A stretch of 64,000 nt of DNA from Oxalobacter paeniformigenes (lineage in GTDB: Bacteria > Pseudomonadota > Gammaproteobacteria > Burkholderiales > Burkholderiaceae_D). A program made the translations under genes and the position numbers. Location of the stretch: assembly GCF_027158465.1 (NCBI RefSeq), contig NZ_JAMKYL010000003.1, positions 134,936-198,935 on the forward strand. Reading direction: 5' to 3'. Positions 8,088 through 15,458 of this stretch are shown here, piece by piece; the stretch's first letter is position 1, and each line of letters opens with the position of its first letter. The notes under the pieces were generated by a model, which was not told the origin of the DNA, did no database searches, and saw nothing but the letters and a program-made list of their open reading frames with translations.

Positions 8088-8109
8088 CCCCTGTTTGAGG
8101 AAACAGGGG
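8088..8109. terminator. Strong hairpin in the 7888-8120 gap
   Basis: CCCCTGTTT and AAACAGGGG form a perfect 9-bp stem around GAGG, just past the stop of the leftward DUF2303 gene. There is no clear T-tract, so it may be an attenuator or processing hairpin rather than a full terminator. Two further small inverted repeats lie nearby (GACTGGATCAATCGGCTT and CATGGTCGTTTCGCCATG regions). No gene is seen in this 230-bp gap. Confidence 0.45.
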
Positions 8110-8120
8110 GAACCGATCAA

Positions 8121-8969
8121 TTAGCTGGCAAACGGATTTCCGAAGAAGAACGGCTGACCACATTCAGACTTGATCTTTTCGATAATGGTGTCCGTCGCAG
8201 CTTTCATGACGAGATCAGGGCGGATGAGCTCATACCAGAACACAACCTTGCCTTCGCGGTGTCGGTAGCGGAGCCGGGCATTGATCTGATAGGCGTCACA
8301 TCCGAAATAAACCGGGATACCGATGGCAAATCGGTCAAATACCTTCATCTGTTCGATGGTCCCTGCGTCGTCGTCCTGGACAAACGTCATATTGACGCCG
8401 CCGCTTTGCAGGCGGACCGATGACTTGAATCGGTAATCCTGCTTTGCCTCGAAGTTGAGGGCCATATTGAGGATTTCCGCACTGGATGGGTAGCCTTCCG
8501 GACTGGCGATGTCCGTCTGATTGTTGTCAAGGAATTCAGCGAACTCGACTTGTGACATGACGGTTCCGTTTTTACCTATCCATCGCTGATACTCCGGTGA
8601 AAACTGCGGCGTAAAGCGTGCGATGTGGTCGCGCCATGCCTGCTCGTCTTCTTTTTCGCCGTGGTCATTGATGACAGCCTGAAACTGAGCTTTGCTGTTG
8701 AGGTAATCAACGTTTCCCCAGATCGTGCAGGCGGTAAGCGAACCGTGACGTTTGATGTATTTGATAAAACTGTCTGCGTCTTTGAGCGATACCGTCGCCT
8801 TCTTTCGTCTCGGCCTCGGCAACAAGGCTTCGTTGTCGAAGTCCTGTACTTTCCATCCTTCCGGGACGGCGATTTTCCGGAACTGGATTTCATCGTTTTC
8901 GTAAACGGTAATCGGTTGTGGCGCGTTCTCGAAAATCGTTTCCGCGATGTTCTTGTTTTCTTCGTCCAT
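8121..8969 (-). CDS. DUF2303 (YfdQ-like) phage protein
   Basis: A 282-residue protein with the sequence pattern of the DUF2303/YfdQ family common in prophage recombination regions: an N-terminal VPEGWKVQDFD, then a central SFIKYIKRHGSLTACTIWG and C-terminal FYELIRP-like strands (VVFWYELIRPDLVMKAAT). No biochemical role is known. AAAGGA lies seven bases before the ATG. It is in the leftward operon between ssb and recT, implying an early function. Confidence 0.8.
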   Translation of the reverse strand: MDEENKNIAETIFENAPQPITVYENDEIQFRKIAVPEGWKVQDFDNEALLPRPRRKKATVSLKDADSFIKYIKRHGSLTACTIWGNVDYLNSKAQFQAVINDHGEKEDEQAWRDHIARFTPQFSPEYQRWIGKNGTVMSQVEFAEFLDNNQTDIASPEGYPSSAEILNMALNFEAKQDYRFKSSVRLQSGGVNMTFVQDDDAGTIEQMKVFDRFAIGIPVYFGCDAYQINARLRYRHREGKVVFWYELIRPDLVMKAATDTIIEKIKSECGQPFFFGNPFAS

Positions 8970-8998
8970 GTCAAAGTCCTTTAAGAGTAAGAGGGGGG

Positions 8999-9340
8999 TT
9001 ATTGAGCGTTTGCCGTTTTCAGTGGAACGGCAGGAACGTCAACAGTCCTGAGATTGAGCTTTTGCTGGTTCGGATTGTCAGGAACCAGATTGCCTTCCGG
9101 TGTGACGAACAAGAGTGCTTCCATCGGTGCTTCTGCCGGTTTCGACAGGGTGGCTTTCCCAGTCACGGTCATGGCTCCGCTGGCCGTTGCACGCTTGACT
9201 GTGATTTTCAGTGTGATGGAACCTTGACCGCCTTGCTCATCAACTGCTCTGACCAATTCGGCCATCATGTCGCTTGATTTGTCGATAAATTCGCCGCCTG
9301 CGATTTGTCGTAACGTATCGGTGATGGGTCTTACAGACAT
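8999..9340 (-). CDS. Conserved phage protein of the DUF2303 neighbourhood
   Basis: A 113-residue protein (MSVRPITDTLRQIAGGEFID at the start) predicted as mixed alpha/beta with a repetitive, Ala/Pro-rich C-terminus. Similar small proteins accompany DUF2303 genes in prophages, but I cannot name a family. Its leader, AAGGAGAAAACAA before ATG, is shared with the Tad2-like gene upstream at 9380-9826, suggesting duplication of expression signals. Function unknown. Confidence 0.65.
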   Translation of the reverse strand: MSVRPITDTLRQIAGGEFIDKSSDMMAELVRAVDEQGGQGSITLKITVKRATASGAMTVTGKATLSKPAEAPMEALLFVTPEGNLVPDNPNQQKLNLRTVDVPAVPLKTANAQ

Positions 9341-9379
9341 TTGTTTTCTCCTTTATGTCCCTGTTTTTTAATGGCCGGG

Positions 9380-9826
9380 CTAAAATCGGCACTCGACAAT
9401 CATCCAGTCATCAGCAAGCATGTCGGTCTGGCTTGCCAGCCATGGGACATAGTTGCCGTCAACGGTTTTCATTTGGATATATGCGAGATGCACATCGGAT
9501 AAAGGTTCGATCAGCTGTAACCACATTCCTTGACCGTTCCATCCTTTTCTGGAGACGAGAAATCCCCTTTTGAGTGCCTCGATTGCCAGGCCAAACGGCA
9601 TGCCATCGGACTGCCTGTACGCTTTGTCGAACACATCCTTGGGTGACCAAGACACATACCCTGCATGGTCTGGCGTATTGGCTGTCGGGCTGTCCTGATA
9701 TTCGACCAGATAACCAGCGTCCTCAGGATTTTCATTGTCCGGGACTTCCCAGCCGCGATACTTGTTATACTCACCGCGAGTCATCGGTTTCGCATTTATG
9801 AGTTTTGTGCCGATAAATTGCTGCAT
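9380..9826 (-). CDS. Tad2-like (DUF2829) protein with N-terminal extension
   Basis: A 148-residue protein. Residues 1-70 form a phage-type N-terminal module (MTRGEYNKYRGWEVP; GYLVEY; GYVSWSPKDVFDKAYR). Residues 75-148 match the DUF2829/Thoeris anti-defence 2-like pattern: FGLAIEALKRGFLVSRKGWN, then MWLQL and the closing DMLADDWMIV. Tad2 proteins sequester cyclic ADP-ribose-type signals of the Thoeris defence system. Family membership is from recognisable motifs; activity is inference, and many DUF2829 proteins are untested. SD AAGGAG lies seven bases upstream of the ATG. Confidence 0.75.
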   Translation of the reverse strand: MQQFIGTKLINAKPMTRGEYNKYRGWEVPDNENPEDAGYLVEYQDSPTANTPDHAGYVSWSPKDVFDKAYRQSDGMPFGLAIEALKRGFLVSRKGWNGQGMWLQLIEPLSDVHLAYIQMKTVDGNYVPWLASQTDMLADDWMIVECRF

Positions 9827-9888
9827 TTGTTTTCTCCTTCATGGGTCCCGGATTTTGGCCAGATCCGGGTAACTGGGTTGTGACAGCA

Positions 9889-10089
9889 CTAATTCAGTTT
9901 TTCGTTTTTGGATTCCAGACGTTTCATGAGCACTTTATTGGCGAGCGCAACCATATAAGCCAGATCATCATCATTGGCTTCCAATGACGTGTAGGCCTGA
10001 TCGCCATCTCTTGCGACAATCAGATACGAATCCACATTGCCGAAAATCTCGCAGAGCATTTCACGTAACTTCACCAGTTCATTGCTCAT
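9889..10089 (-). CDS. Hypothetical small acidic phage protein
   Basis: A 66-residue, largely helical protein (MSNELVKLREMLCEIFGNVD at the start). No family recognised. Its start overlaps the stop of recT by four bases, so it is translationally coupled to recT. GAAGGAG is well placed upstream. Likely part of the early leftward operon. Confidence 0.6.
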   Translation of the reverse strand: MSNELVKLREMLCEIFGNVDSYLIVARDGDQAYTSLEANDDDLAYMVALANKVLMKRLESKNEKLN

Positions 10090-11096
10090 TTCACGTCTCC
10101 TTCAAGGCGTGCTTTGGCTTCTTCGTACATCCGGTTCAGTTCGTCTTGCTGTTCTTGTGGCACGAAGCGGATGCCGTCGGCGGCCATGTAAAGGTCGTCC
10201 AGTGTTTTCGCGTTTTCGATCTGGTTGGCGATTTCGGAAGCGGGGATGGTTTCATCCTGTGGTTGTTGTGTGATTTCGCCGGTATCCGGATCGACGGATT
10301 CCGCCTTGAGTGCGGCTTTTTTTTCGGCATATGCTTTTCGGGCTTGTTCCTTGTCGTCAGGATTCGTCAGACCGGCAGCCATGTCCGCCGTTTTCTTCAG
10401 TTCGTCCAGTGTGGTCGCACTGCCGATTGCAGCCATCACGACCTGCAGTGTGACGGGTTCTCTGGTTGATTTTTTCGCGGCGATCCGGTTTTTCAGGGCG
10501 GCGGTTTTTGTCGTGGCGGCCGGTTTCGTCTCATCGATTACGTCGGCTTTGCCCATGTCTTTTTCCGGTACCGGCAGGTCGCTTGCGATTTCGGCGACTT
10601 CCACGCCGCGCAAGACATCCGGAAATACGTCGCGCAGTGCATACGCTCTGGCACGCATTTGCATCATGCGTTTGGGATACTGGGTCCATGGCCCCTGTTT
10701 GTTGGCCAGTCCTGCTTTCTTTGCATCCGCCATGGTAAAGGTACGAGTGACGGGGTCTTCTCCCTTGCGCTTGATCGTGCAGGTACAGCTTTCGTCTGTC
10801 GGTTCTTCCCGGATGTATTCCAGCAGACCGGAGCCGCGGACGATCGCCAGCATGGCGTCTCCCCAGATGGAGGGGCGGCCGTTGATGACGGCGATGTTTT
10901 GCATGGCCTGCAATGGCTGCAAGCCGATTTCCATGCCCCACTGGATGGCAACCAGTATGTTGCCGGCATTGCCCTGGTAGTCTTTCGGCACGATGCTGGA
11001 TTTGCTCAGCATTTCCGCAAATCTCAAGGCTTCATCGATTGATTGCGGGGTGAGGGAAAAGGCCGGTTGTCTCTGTTCTGTTATGGCGGTAGTCAT
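10086..11096 (-). CDS. recT: RecT-family single-strand annealing protein
   Basis: The start at MTTAITEQRQPAFSLTPQS overlaps the stop of the upstream exonuclease by four bases and gives 336 residues; the longer upstream frame is rejected. The core (about 15-190) has the RecT-family pattern GNILVAIQWGMEIGLQPLQA, INGRPSIWGDAMLAIVRGSG and RMMQMRARAYALRDVFPD. RecT proteins anneal complementary DNA strands during phage recombination. The C-terminal third is Ala/Lys/Glu-rich and variable. Coupling to a YqaJ exonuclease makes a complete exonuclease-annealase pair, with ssb nearby. Confidence 0.9.
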   Translation of the reverse strand: MTTAITEQRQPAFSLTPQSIDEALRFAEMLSKSSIVPKDYQGNAGNILVAIQWGMEIGLQPLQAMQNIAVINGRPSIWGDAMLAIVRGSGLLEYIREEPTDESCTCTIKRKGEDPVTRTFTMADAKKAGLANKQGPWTQYPKRMMQMRARAYALRDVFPDVLRGVEVAEIASDLPVPEKDMGKADVIDETKPAATTKTAALKNRIAAKKSTREPVTLQVVMAAIGSATTLDELKKTADMAAGLTNPDDKEQARKAYAEKKAALKAESVDPDTGEITQQPQDETIPASEIANQIENAKTLDDLYMAADGIRFVPQEQQDELNRMYEEAKARLEGDVK

Positions 11097-12049
11097 TTCT
11101 TGCCTCGTTTGGTAAGTCGTAAAATACGGGATTCGGTTGTTTTGGTGTATTCGGCGACCAGCTCGGGGTGGTCTTCTTTCAGGCGTTTGCTGTCGAGACG
11201 ATGGGATGTCTGGGTTTTCCATGTCGCCAGCCGGTTGCCCTGACAGGTGATTTCTTCGGCATCGCCGAAAGCGGTCATGATTTGCCGTTTCAGGTCGTCG
11301 GCTTCTTCGTTCAGTGACTTGATACGGGCGTTGAGGATTTCCAGTTGTTCGCAGGCGCTGGCGATATCGACATCGACGATGACGGACTTGCCGGCGATGT
11401 GGCGCGGCCATTTGCGTGCGGCGTCCTGTACGGTCGCCGGATCCGGCGCGATACCTTTCCGGCAGTTTTTCCAGAATGTGCCGGCCGCGTCGATCATGTC
11501 GGCGAACAGTTCCGGGTCGCGCTCGATGGTGAATGTCCGGTAATCATTGCCGCCGATCAGGACGGCCAGATCGGCCACTTGCGTATTCGTAACGCCCAGG
11601 TACCACTGGCATTGGCACAGATAGCTGTCCGGTACGAAATCCGTTCCGGGTTCGCCCCATTCGGAGGCGGCGAATCCATTGGCCGTTTTGCATTCCAGTA
11701 TGCGGTCGGTGGTCAGCTTGCCGTTTTTCCAGCGGACATTGCCGGCGATTTCCGGGACGATGACGGCCCGGTCGATGTTGGCGATGGCGAAGTCGTATTC
11801 CGGATGGCGCATTGTCTGGCGTACACGCTGCACACGGCGTCCGGTACGGATCTGGTATTCGGACGCCACCACATCTTCGAGTACGGTTCCCCAGTACATG
11901 GAATCGGATTCTTTTGGCGTGATATCAGGCGATGTTTTTTCAAGGAAAACGTCGTAGGGGGTACGCCATGTGGACAGGCCGAGTATGGCGCCGATGTCGG
12001 AGCCGCCGATGCCGGTGCGGCGGGTGGCGAGAAAGTCTGTTCTGTTCAT
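11093..12049 (-). CDS. YqaJ-family viral recombination exonuclease
   Basis: Start ATG at 12047-12049, preceded by AAGGAG; a GTG three codons upstream is possible. The 318-residue product has the YqaJ/lambda-exonuclease fold signatures: GIGGSDIGAILGLSTWRTP near the N-terminus, then a PD-(D/E)xK core with DRILECKTAN (catalytic Glu-x-Lys) and QCQWYLGVT. It degrades one strand of duplex DNA to supply RecT with single strands. It overlaps both the downstream recT and the upstream membrane-protein gene by four bases. Confidence 0.92.
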   Translation of the reverse strand: MNRTDFLATRRTGIGGSDIGAILGLSTWRTPYDVFLEKTSPDITPKESDSMYWGTVLEDVVASEYQIRTGRRVQRVRQTMRHPEYDFAIANIDRAVIVPEIAGNVRWKNGKLTTDRILECKTANGFAASEWGEPGTDFVPDSYLCQCQWYLGVTNTQVADLAVLIGGNDYRTFTIERDPELFADMIDAAGTFWKNCRKGIAPDPATVQDAARKWPRHIAGKSVIVDVDIASACEQLEILNARIKSLNEEADDLKRQIMTAFGDAEEITCQGNRLATWKTQTSHRLDSKRLKEDHPELVAEYTKTTESRILRLTKRGKK

Positions 12050-12231
12050 TTTCCGCACTCCTTCCGGTAATGGGATGCCACGATCTTGCTGATGCGGACG
12101 AGTTGTTCGTCCTGTTCGATGCGGGCGTCATCTGTCCATACGTAGGCGATGAGGCAGCCGAGTACGGTGCCGACGAAAAATGCCGTGATGATGTATCGCC
12201 ATGCGGTGTCGAGGTGGATGTAGCGGTTCAT
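12046..12231 (-). CDS. Small single-pass membrane protein
   Basis: A 61-residue protein with one hydrophobic segment (about residues 14-31, IITAFFVGTVLGCLIAYVW) and a charged C-terminal tail. No family recognised. The stop overlaps the exonuclease start and the gene's own start overlaps the upstream stop, so it is embedded in the leftward operon. Candidate accessory protein at the membrane. Confidence 0.6.
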   Translation of the reverse strand: MNRYIHLDTAWRYIITAFFVGTVLGCLIAYVWTDDARIEQDEQLVRISKIVASHYRKECGK

Positions 12232-12416
12232 TTCAGGCCTCGATGATGATGGTTGAGCCGTGTTTCAGTTCGCTTGCGACGAACCGGCACTTCCGCATAA
12301 ACGTCACGGCATGATTCGTAGAGCCATGCGATGTTTACGCCGTTTCGCGCCATGACATCCATTTGCTGTGCCATTGCGTTCAGTGAGTAGAAGGAAAATT
12401 GCTGTTCAGTCATCAT
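12228..12416 (-). CDS. Hypothetical small phage protein
   Basis: A 62-residue protein (MMTEQQFSFYSLNAMAQQMD at the start) with a basic, His-rich C-terminus. No family recognised. It overlaps the neighbouring genes on both sides (four bases downstream, eleven upstream), which supports it as a real member of the leftward operon. Confidence 0.5.
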   Translation of the reverse strand: MMTEQQFSFYSLNAMAQQMDVMARNGVNIAWLYESCRDVYAEVPVRRKRTETRLNHHHRGLK

Positions 12417-12618
12417 TCCACCCCGTAAACAGTTCCCAGTCTTCAGCGAGAATGTCTTTAGTCGTCAGGACTGCCATGCTCATATGACCGTAGCAAGTGA
12501 AGTCCGAAATCATTTGGTCGTTGCCGTTTCTGGCAATCCCGTAAGCGCGAGACGGATAGCTTTTCCTGAATACCCGTTCGCCCTGTTTCATCTTTTTGAT
12601 CGCAAATCCGAAATCCAT
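12406..12618 (-). CDS. Short Tad2-like (DUF2829) protein
   Basis: A 70-residue protein with the whole DUF2829 layout: FGFAIKKMKQGERVFRKSYP at the start, a central MISDF strand, and DILAEDWELF near the end. It lacks the N-terminal extension of the second Tad2-like protein at 9380-9826. AGGAG lies six bases before the ATG. Compact stand-alone Tad2 domains of about this size are the form tested as Thoeris inhibitors. The function here is inferred. Confidence 0.7.
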   Translation of the reverse strand: MDFGFAIKKMKQGERVFRKSYPSRAYGIARNGNDQMISDFTCYGHMSMAVLTTKDILAEDWELFTGWNDD

Positions 12619-12621
12619 GTC

Positions 12622-12996
12622 TCACTCCTGTTCAGTTCTGTCTTTTGCGCATTCCTCGATGGCGCAGTTGGTCAAATGATTGAAAACCTGCATGAGTTGG
12701 AAGTACGCTCGCATTCTTCCCAAGGCGTCTTTCTTTTTTTTGGCTGCCTGATAACGCAAGCAGATGGATGCCGCTTCTCCGAACCATGACGGGTCGGATG
12801 CCGCTATCTTCTTGCCGACTTCGACTTGTGTTTCGTATTTGTCTGCTTCCAGCTCACGCACGATGTCGTCATGGTTGGATTCATCCATGGACATGAGTGC
12901 TTCGTAATCGATGCATTGCGGGTCGCAAGTGCCGATCGGGTATGTGCAGGAATCGCCGGGGCCTGCTGTGATAATTTGTGCGCTCATTTTTTTCAC
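12622..12996 (-). CDS. Hypothetical protein, first gene of the leftward operon
   Basis: A 124-residue protein (a start three codons later at MSAQIITAG is also possible). It is helix-rich and carries several Cys residues in the first 30 positions. No family recognised. It is the first gene behind the pL-type promoter and operators at 13001-13061, so would be among the earliest and most tightly repressed products. Confidence 0.6.
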   Translation of the reverse strand: MKKMSAQIITAGPGDSCTYPIGTCDPQCIDYEALMSMDESNHDDIVRELEADKYETQVEVGKKIAASDPSWFGEAASICLRYQAAKKKKDALGRMRAYFQLMQVFNHLTNCAIEECAKDRTEQE

Positions 12997-13000
12997 CTGT

Positions 13001-13061
13001 TTGAGTGATACTCAATATACAAGCGCATGTTACTCAAATATAAATTTTGAGTCAAGCTCAA
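13001..13061 (-). promoter_or_regulatory. Leftward early promoter (pL-like) with two repressor operators
   Basis: On the minus strand TTGACT (plus 13050-13055) and TAACAT (13027-13032) are 17 bp apart. Two operators of form TTGAG-N5-CTCAA are present: 13047-13061, overlapping the -35 box, and 13001-13015, near the transcription start. A half-site CTCAA lies at 13033-13037. The same operator occurs in the CI-Cro interval at 14902-14916. Confidence 0.7.
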
Positions 13062-13123
13062 AATTTATTGTTTTTTGTTGTCGTGGTACTACATTTCGTT
13101 GGATGGGAGAGGTTGTCGCTGCA

Positions 13124-13152
13124 TTTGTAAAATATAGCAATAATGCTATAAT
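13124..13152 (+). promoter_or_regulatory. Promoter and operator of the first toxin-antitoxin pair
   Basis: TATAAT at 13147-13152 lies seven bases before the toxin ATG, with a weak TTTGTA -35 at 17-bp spacing. ATAGCA and TGCTAT form an inverted repeat (13134-13149) overlapping the -10, a likely binding site for the antitoxin. The transcript would be nearly leaderless. Confidence 0.5.
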
Positions 13153-13158
13153 CCGCTC

Positions 13159-13491
13159 ATGGAAAAGCGATATTCAATCGATTACTACAATGATGATGTT
13201 CGGCAGGATATTGACGGTTGGCCGGTTTCTCTCCGTGCGCGCTACGCCAGATTGACTGAACGCATGAAAATATATGGAGGAAATCTCGGCGAACCGCATA
13301 CGAAGGCCTTCGGGAGTGGGTTATTCGAGTTGCGCGTCAAGGCTGAAGTGGGGATCGGACGTGCTTTTTTTTGCACGAAGGTTGGTCGGAAAATTGTTAT
13401 TCTTCACAGCTTTATCAAGAAAACACAAAAGACGCCGAAGCGTGATCTGGATATTGCGTTGTCAAGAATGAAGGAGAAAAGAAATGAGTAA
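13159..13491 (+). CDS. HigB/RelE-type toxin (Gp49-like)
   Basis: A 110-residue protein of the phage-derived Gp49-like/HigB toxin family: a basic protein with DIDGWPVSLRARYARL, the central SGLFELRVKAEVGIGRAFF and IVILHSFIKKTQKTPKRDLD, the usual signature. These toxins are ribosome-dependent mRNA endonucleases. The toxin gene comes first and overlaps the XRE antitoxin by eight bases, the HigBA order. It probably stabilises the prophage. Confidence 0.88.
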   Translation: MEKRYSIDYYNDDVRQDIDGWPVSLRARYARLTERMKIYGGNLGEPHTKAFGSGLFELRVKAEVGIGRAFFCTKVGRKIVILHSFIKKTQKTPKRDLDIALSRMKEKRNE

Positions 13492-13768
13492 AACTCACGA
13501 AGAAATGGTATCCGAATGGATGAAGGACCCAGCTTTCCGGGAAGAATACGATAAGCTTGAAGCTGAATTCCAGCTGTTGGATGATATTCTTGCCGCAAGA
13601 AATGCAGCTGGTCTGACGCAAGCACAGGTAGCGGAACGTATGGGTACTACGCAATCATCTGTTGCAAGGCTTGAGAAAGGCTTGGCATCCGGTAGTTTGC
13701 CGTCGATGTCTATGCTAAAACGGTATGCGCAGGTAGTCGGGAAAAAATTGCATGTACGGTTGGTATAG
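13484..13768 (+). CDS. HigA-type XRE antitoxin
   Basis: A 94-residue protein with a C-terminal XRE helix-turn-helix (about 40-90: LTQAQVAERMGTTQSSVARL). It should neutralise the preceding toxin and autorepress the operon through the inverted repeat at 13134-13149. AAGGAG is well placed inside the toxin gene. Partner assignment is from the eight-base overlap. Confidence 0.88.
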   Translation: MSKTHEEMVSEWMKDPAFREEYDKLEAEFQLLDDILAARNAAGLTQAQVAERMGTTQSSVARLEKGLASGSLPSMSMLKRYAQVVGKKLHVRLV

Positions 13769-13804
13769 GATGATGTGATTTCTCCTACATTCGTAAGTGG
13801 GAAA

Positions 13805-14194
13805 TCAGTGCTTTATTGCTGACCAGACGACCTTGGCACAAACAATAATTATTGTTAATAACATCGCTATTTTAAAAAACTTGCTTCCTTCTGGTCTATG
13901 TTTTGGGTAGTCGCTGATGACAAGTGTTCCATATATCGATACGACAAACCATCCTATAAAGAACATGTAATCATTAAATGTGAAAAATGAATATTTGACA
14001 AAAAATATGAGCCCGTATAAAAAAATGAATGATGGGTAAAAACACACAAGTATTCTTGTTAATAGAGTCTTTGTTTCCTTGTCGTTATACCAAGAATCAA
14101 ATGCAAGATATAGCCAAAAAAGAGAAGCACCAACAATAAAAGCACATTTTAGAACATTTTCCAGAAAGTCTCTGAAATCCATACTACATCCCAC
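13805..14194 (-). CDS. Multi-pass membrane protein coupled to the CI repressor
   Basis: A 129-residue (or 125 from the second ATG at 14182) AT-rich gene encoding about four hydrophobic segments: CAFIVGASLFWLYLAF, ILVCFYPSFIFLYGLIFFV, FFIGWFVVSIYGTLVI and IAMLLTIIIVCAKVVW. It starts inside the end of the repressor gene, so it should be expressed in the lysogen. That position is typical of superinfection-exclusion or host-modifying genes. No family recognised; the role is inference. Confidence 0.7.
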   Translation of the reverse strand: MGCSMDFRDFLENVLKCAFIVGASLFWLYLAFDSWYNDKETKTLLTRILVCFYPSFIFLYGLIFFVKYSFFTFNDYMFFIGWFVVSIYGTLVISDYPKHRPEGSKFFKIAMLLTIIIVCAKVVWSAIKH

Positions 14195-14834
14195 TTTTCC
14201 TCAATGTCCACCAGCCGAGTACTTTCCCGCAAATGGTCAGTTGATCGGATTGTTCTGCCTTAACGTATTCTGTTTTATAGTTGGTTTCGTTATCGCTTTG
14301 TATTGCCAGCCTGCCGTCAAACAAGGCATTCAGACGCTTCAAGAGAAGTTGATTTTGCCATGCCAATACATAAATTCCTTCTGCCTGAAAATGCCGGACG
14401 GAGATATCGACAAATACAATATCTCCAGGACGAACTGTTGGCGTCATGGAATCGCCCTTGCAGGTGATGATTTTTATCCGACTGGGATCGACAACTCCCA
14501 GCGTTTGACGTGCCCATGATTCAAGTACACGAATTTCCTGCAGGACGTCTGGATATTCGACAGGTTCGCTTCCTGCCCCTGCGCTGGCCTGAACATTCAG
14601 TCTTTGGAATGTAATGTAGCCGCTTGTGCTGTTGGAATTTTCCTCAGTAAAGAGTGTTGCGACTGGGACATCGAGGGCACGCGCAATGGCATGCAAGGAA
14701 TCTTCCGATACCCATTGTGTTCCCTTCTCGATCCTGCTGATGTTTCCGACCTTCAGACCGGCGCGGGCTTCCACGTCTGTCATGGTCAGGTTTCTGGAGA
14801 GGCGGATTTCTTTTAGTCGTTGTCCAAATTTCAT
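14184..14834 (-). CDS. CI-type phage repressor (XRE-S24)
   Basis: The start MKFGQRLKEIRLSRN gives 216 residues. A longer frame would run back through the operator and is rejected. Residues 1-62 are an XRE helix-turn-helix. The C-terminal S24 domain has Ser129 (CKGDSMTP) and Lys166 (LLLKRL), with a possible self-cleavage Ala-Gly pair at 85-86. It should bind the TTGAG-N5-CTCAA operators and be inactivated during the SOS response. The membrane-protein gene downstream is coupled to it. Confidence 0.92.
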   Translation of the reverse strand: MKFGQRLKEIRLSRNLTMTDVEARAGLKVGNISRIEKGTQWVSEDSLHAIARALDVPVATLFTEENSNSTSGYITFQRLNVQASAGAGSEPVEYPDVLQEIRVLESWARQTLGVVDPSRIKIITCKGDSMTPTVRPGDIVFVDISVRHFQAEGIYVLAWQNQLLLKRLNALFDGRLAIQSDNETNYKTEYVKAEQSDQLTICGKVLGWWTLRKSGM

Positions 14835-14873
14835 ATTGATATCTTCTTTTGTTTTTGACTTACAGGCAAATAG

Positions 14874-14916
14874 TTGACAAAACGAAAATCCGTGGTATAT
14901 TTTGAGCATCACTCAA
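14874..14916 (+). promoter_or_regulatory. Rightward early promoter (pR-like) with repressor operator
   Basis: TTGACA at 14874-14879 and TATATT at 14896-14901, 16 bp apart, read toward the Cro-like gene. The operator TTGAG-CATCA-CTCAA at 14902-14916 covers the start-site region. It matches the two operators at 13001-13061 in arms and spacing. Confidence 0.7.
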
Positions 14917-14932
14917 ATATCGGTTATTTTGT

Positions 14933-15139
14933 ATGAGCAGATTGAAGGAATGCAGAAAGAGGCACGGTTTGTCGTTACAGTTTGTTTCCGGCGAATTGGG
15001 TATCAGTGCATCACATCTTTCGAGGATTGAGCGCGGTAAGCAAGTCCCATCGCCTAATCTTGCTGAACGTTTGTCCGAATTTTTTGAGGGCAAAATAAGA
15101 GAGATTGAAATTCTGTACCCGAAAAGGTTTTCGCAATGA
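14933..15139 (+). CDS. Cro-like XRE regulator
   Basis: A 68-residue protein that is almost entirely one XRE helix-turn-helix (LKECRKRHGLSLQFVSGELG; ISASHLSRIERGKQ). It is divergent from CI, the position and size of Cro in lambdoid phages, and begins about 25 bp after the predicted pR start. It should compete with CI at the shared operators. The leader is short and lacks a strong ribosome site. Confidence 0.85.
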   Translation: MSRLKECRKRHGLSLQFVSGELGISASHLSRIERGKQVPSPNLAERLSEFFEGKIREIEILYPKRFSQ

Positions 15140-15148
15140 GGACAGTTT

Positions 15149-15346
15149 ATGAAGCGCCGTGAGAAGCTGACCGATGAGGTGAAGGTCTGGCTGGGAGAAA
15201 CGCTCAAGTCTGATCTGAAGGTGATTGCCGCGAGGCAGGGGTTCGATTCTCTGTCGCCGTTCATCCGAAAAATTCTCCGTGAGTTTGCGTATGGTCATGG
15301 TAGCGACCAGCGTGATCTATTGGCAGGGACGGTGAGGGACGATTAG
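15149..15346 (+). CDS. Hypothetical small basic protein, possibly regulatory
   Basis: A 65-residue, charged protein (MKRREKLTDEVKVWLGETLK at the start) with LSPFIRKILREF, reminiscent of ribbon-helix-helix proteins but not assigned with confidence. It is nine bases downstream of the Cro-like gene, in the same direction, in the position where CII-like or other early regulators occur. Confidence 0.55.
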   Translation: MKRREKLTDEVKVWLGETLKSDLKVIAARQGFDSLSPFIRKILREFAYGHGSDQRDLLAGTVRDD

Positions 15347-15458
15347 GGGCGGAATTTGTTCAGAGGGAAGGGAAATGACTACAGAGCAAAAAGAGGATCA
15401 AAAGAAATTTGATCTTTTGTTGAATCTGTTCGATCTCATCGAAAAGAACATTGATTTG

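Noticed and set aside
11097..11411. Upstream extension of RecT to 441 residues
   Set aside because: It overlaps the exonuclease gene throughout. The ATG at 11096 gives a four-base coupled overlap and the canonical RecT start.
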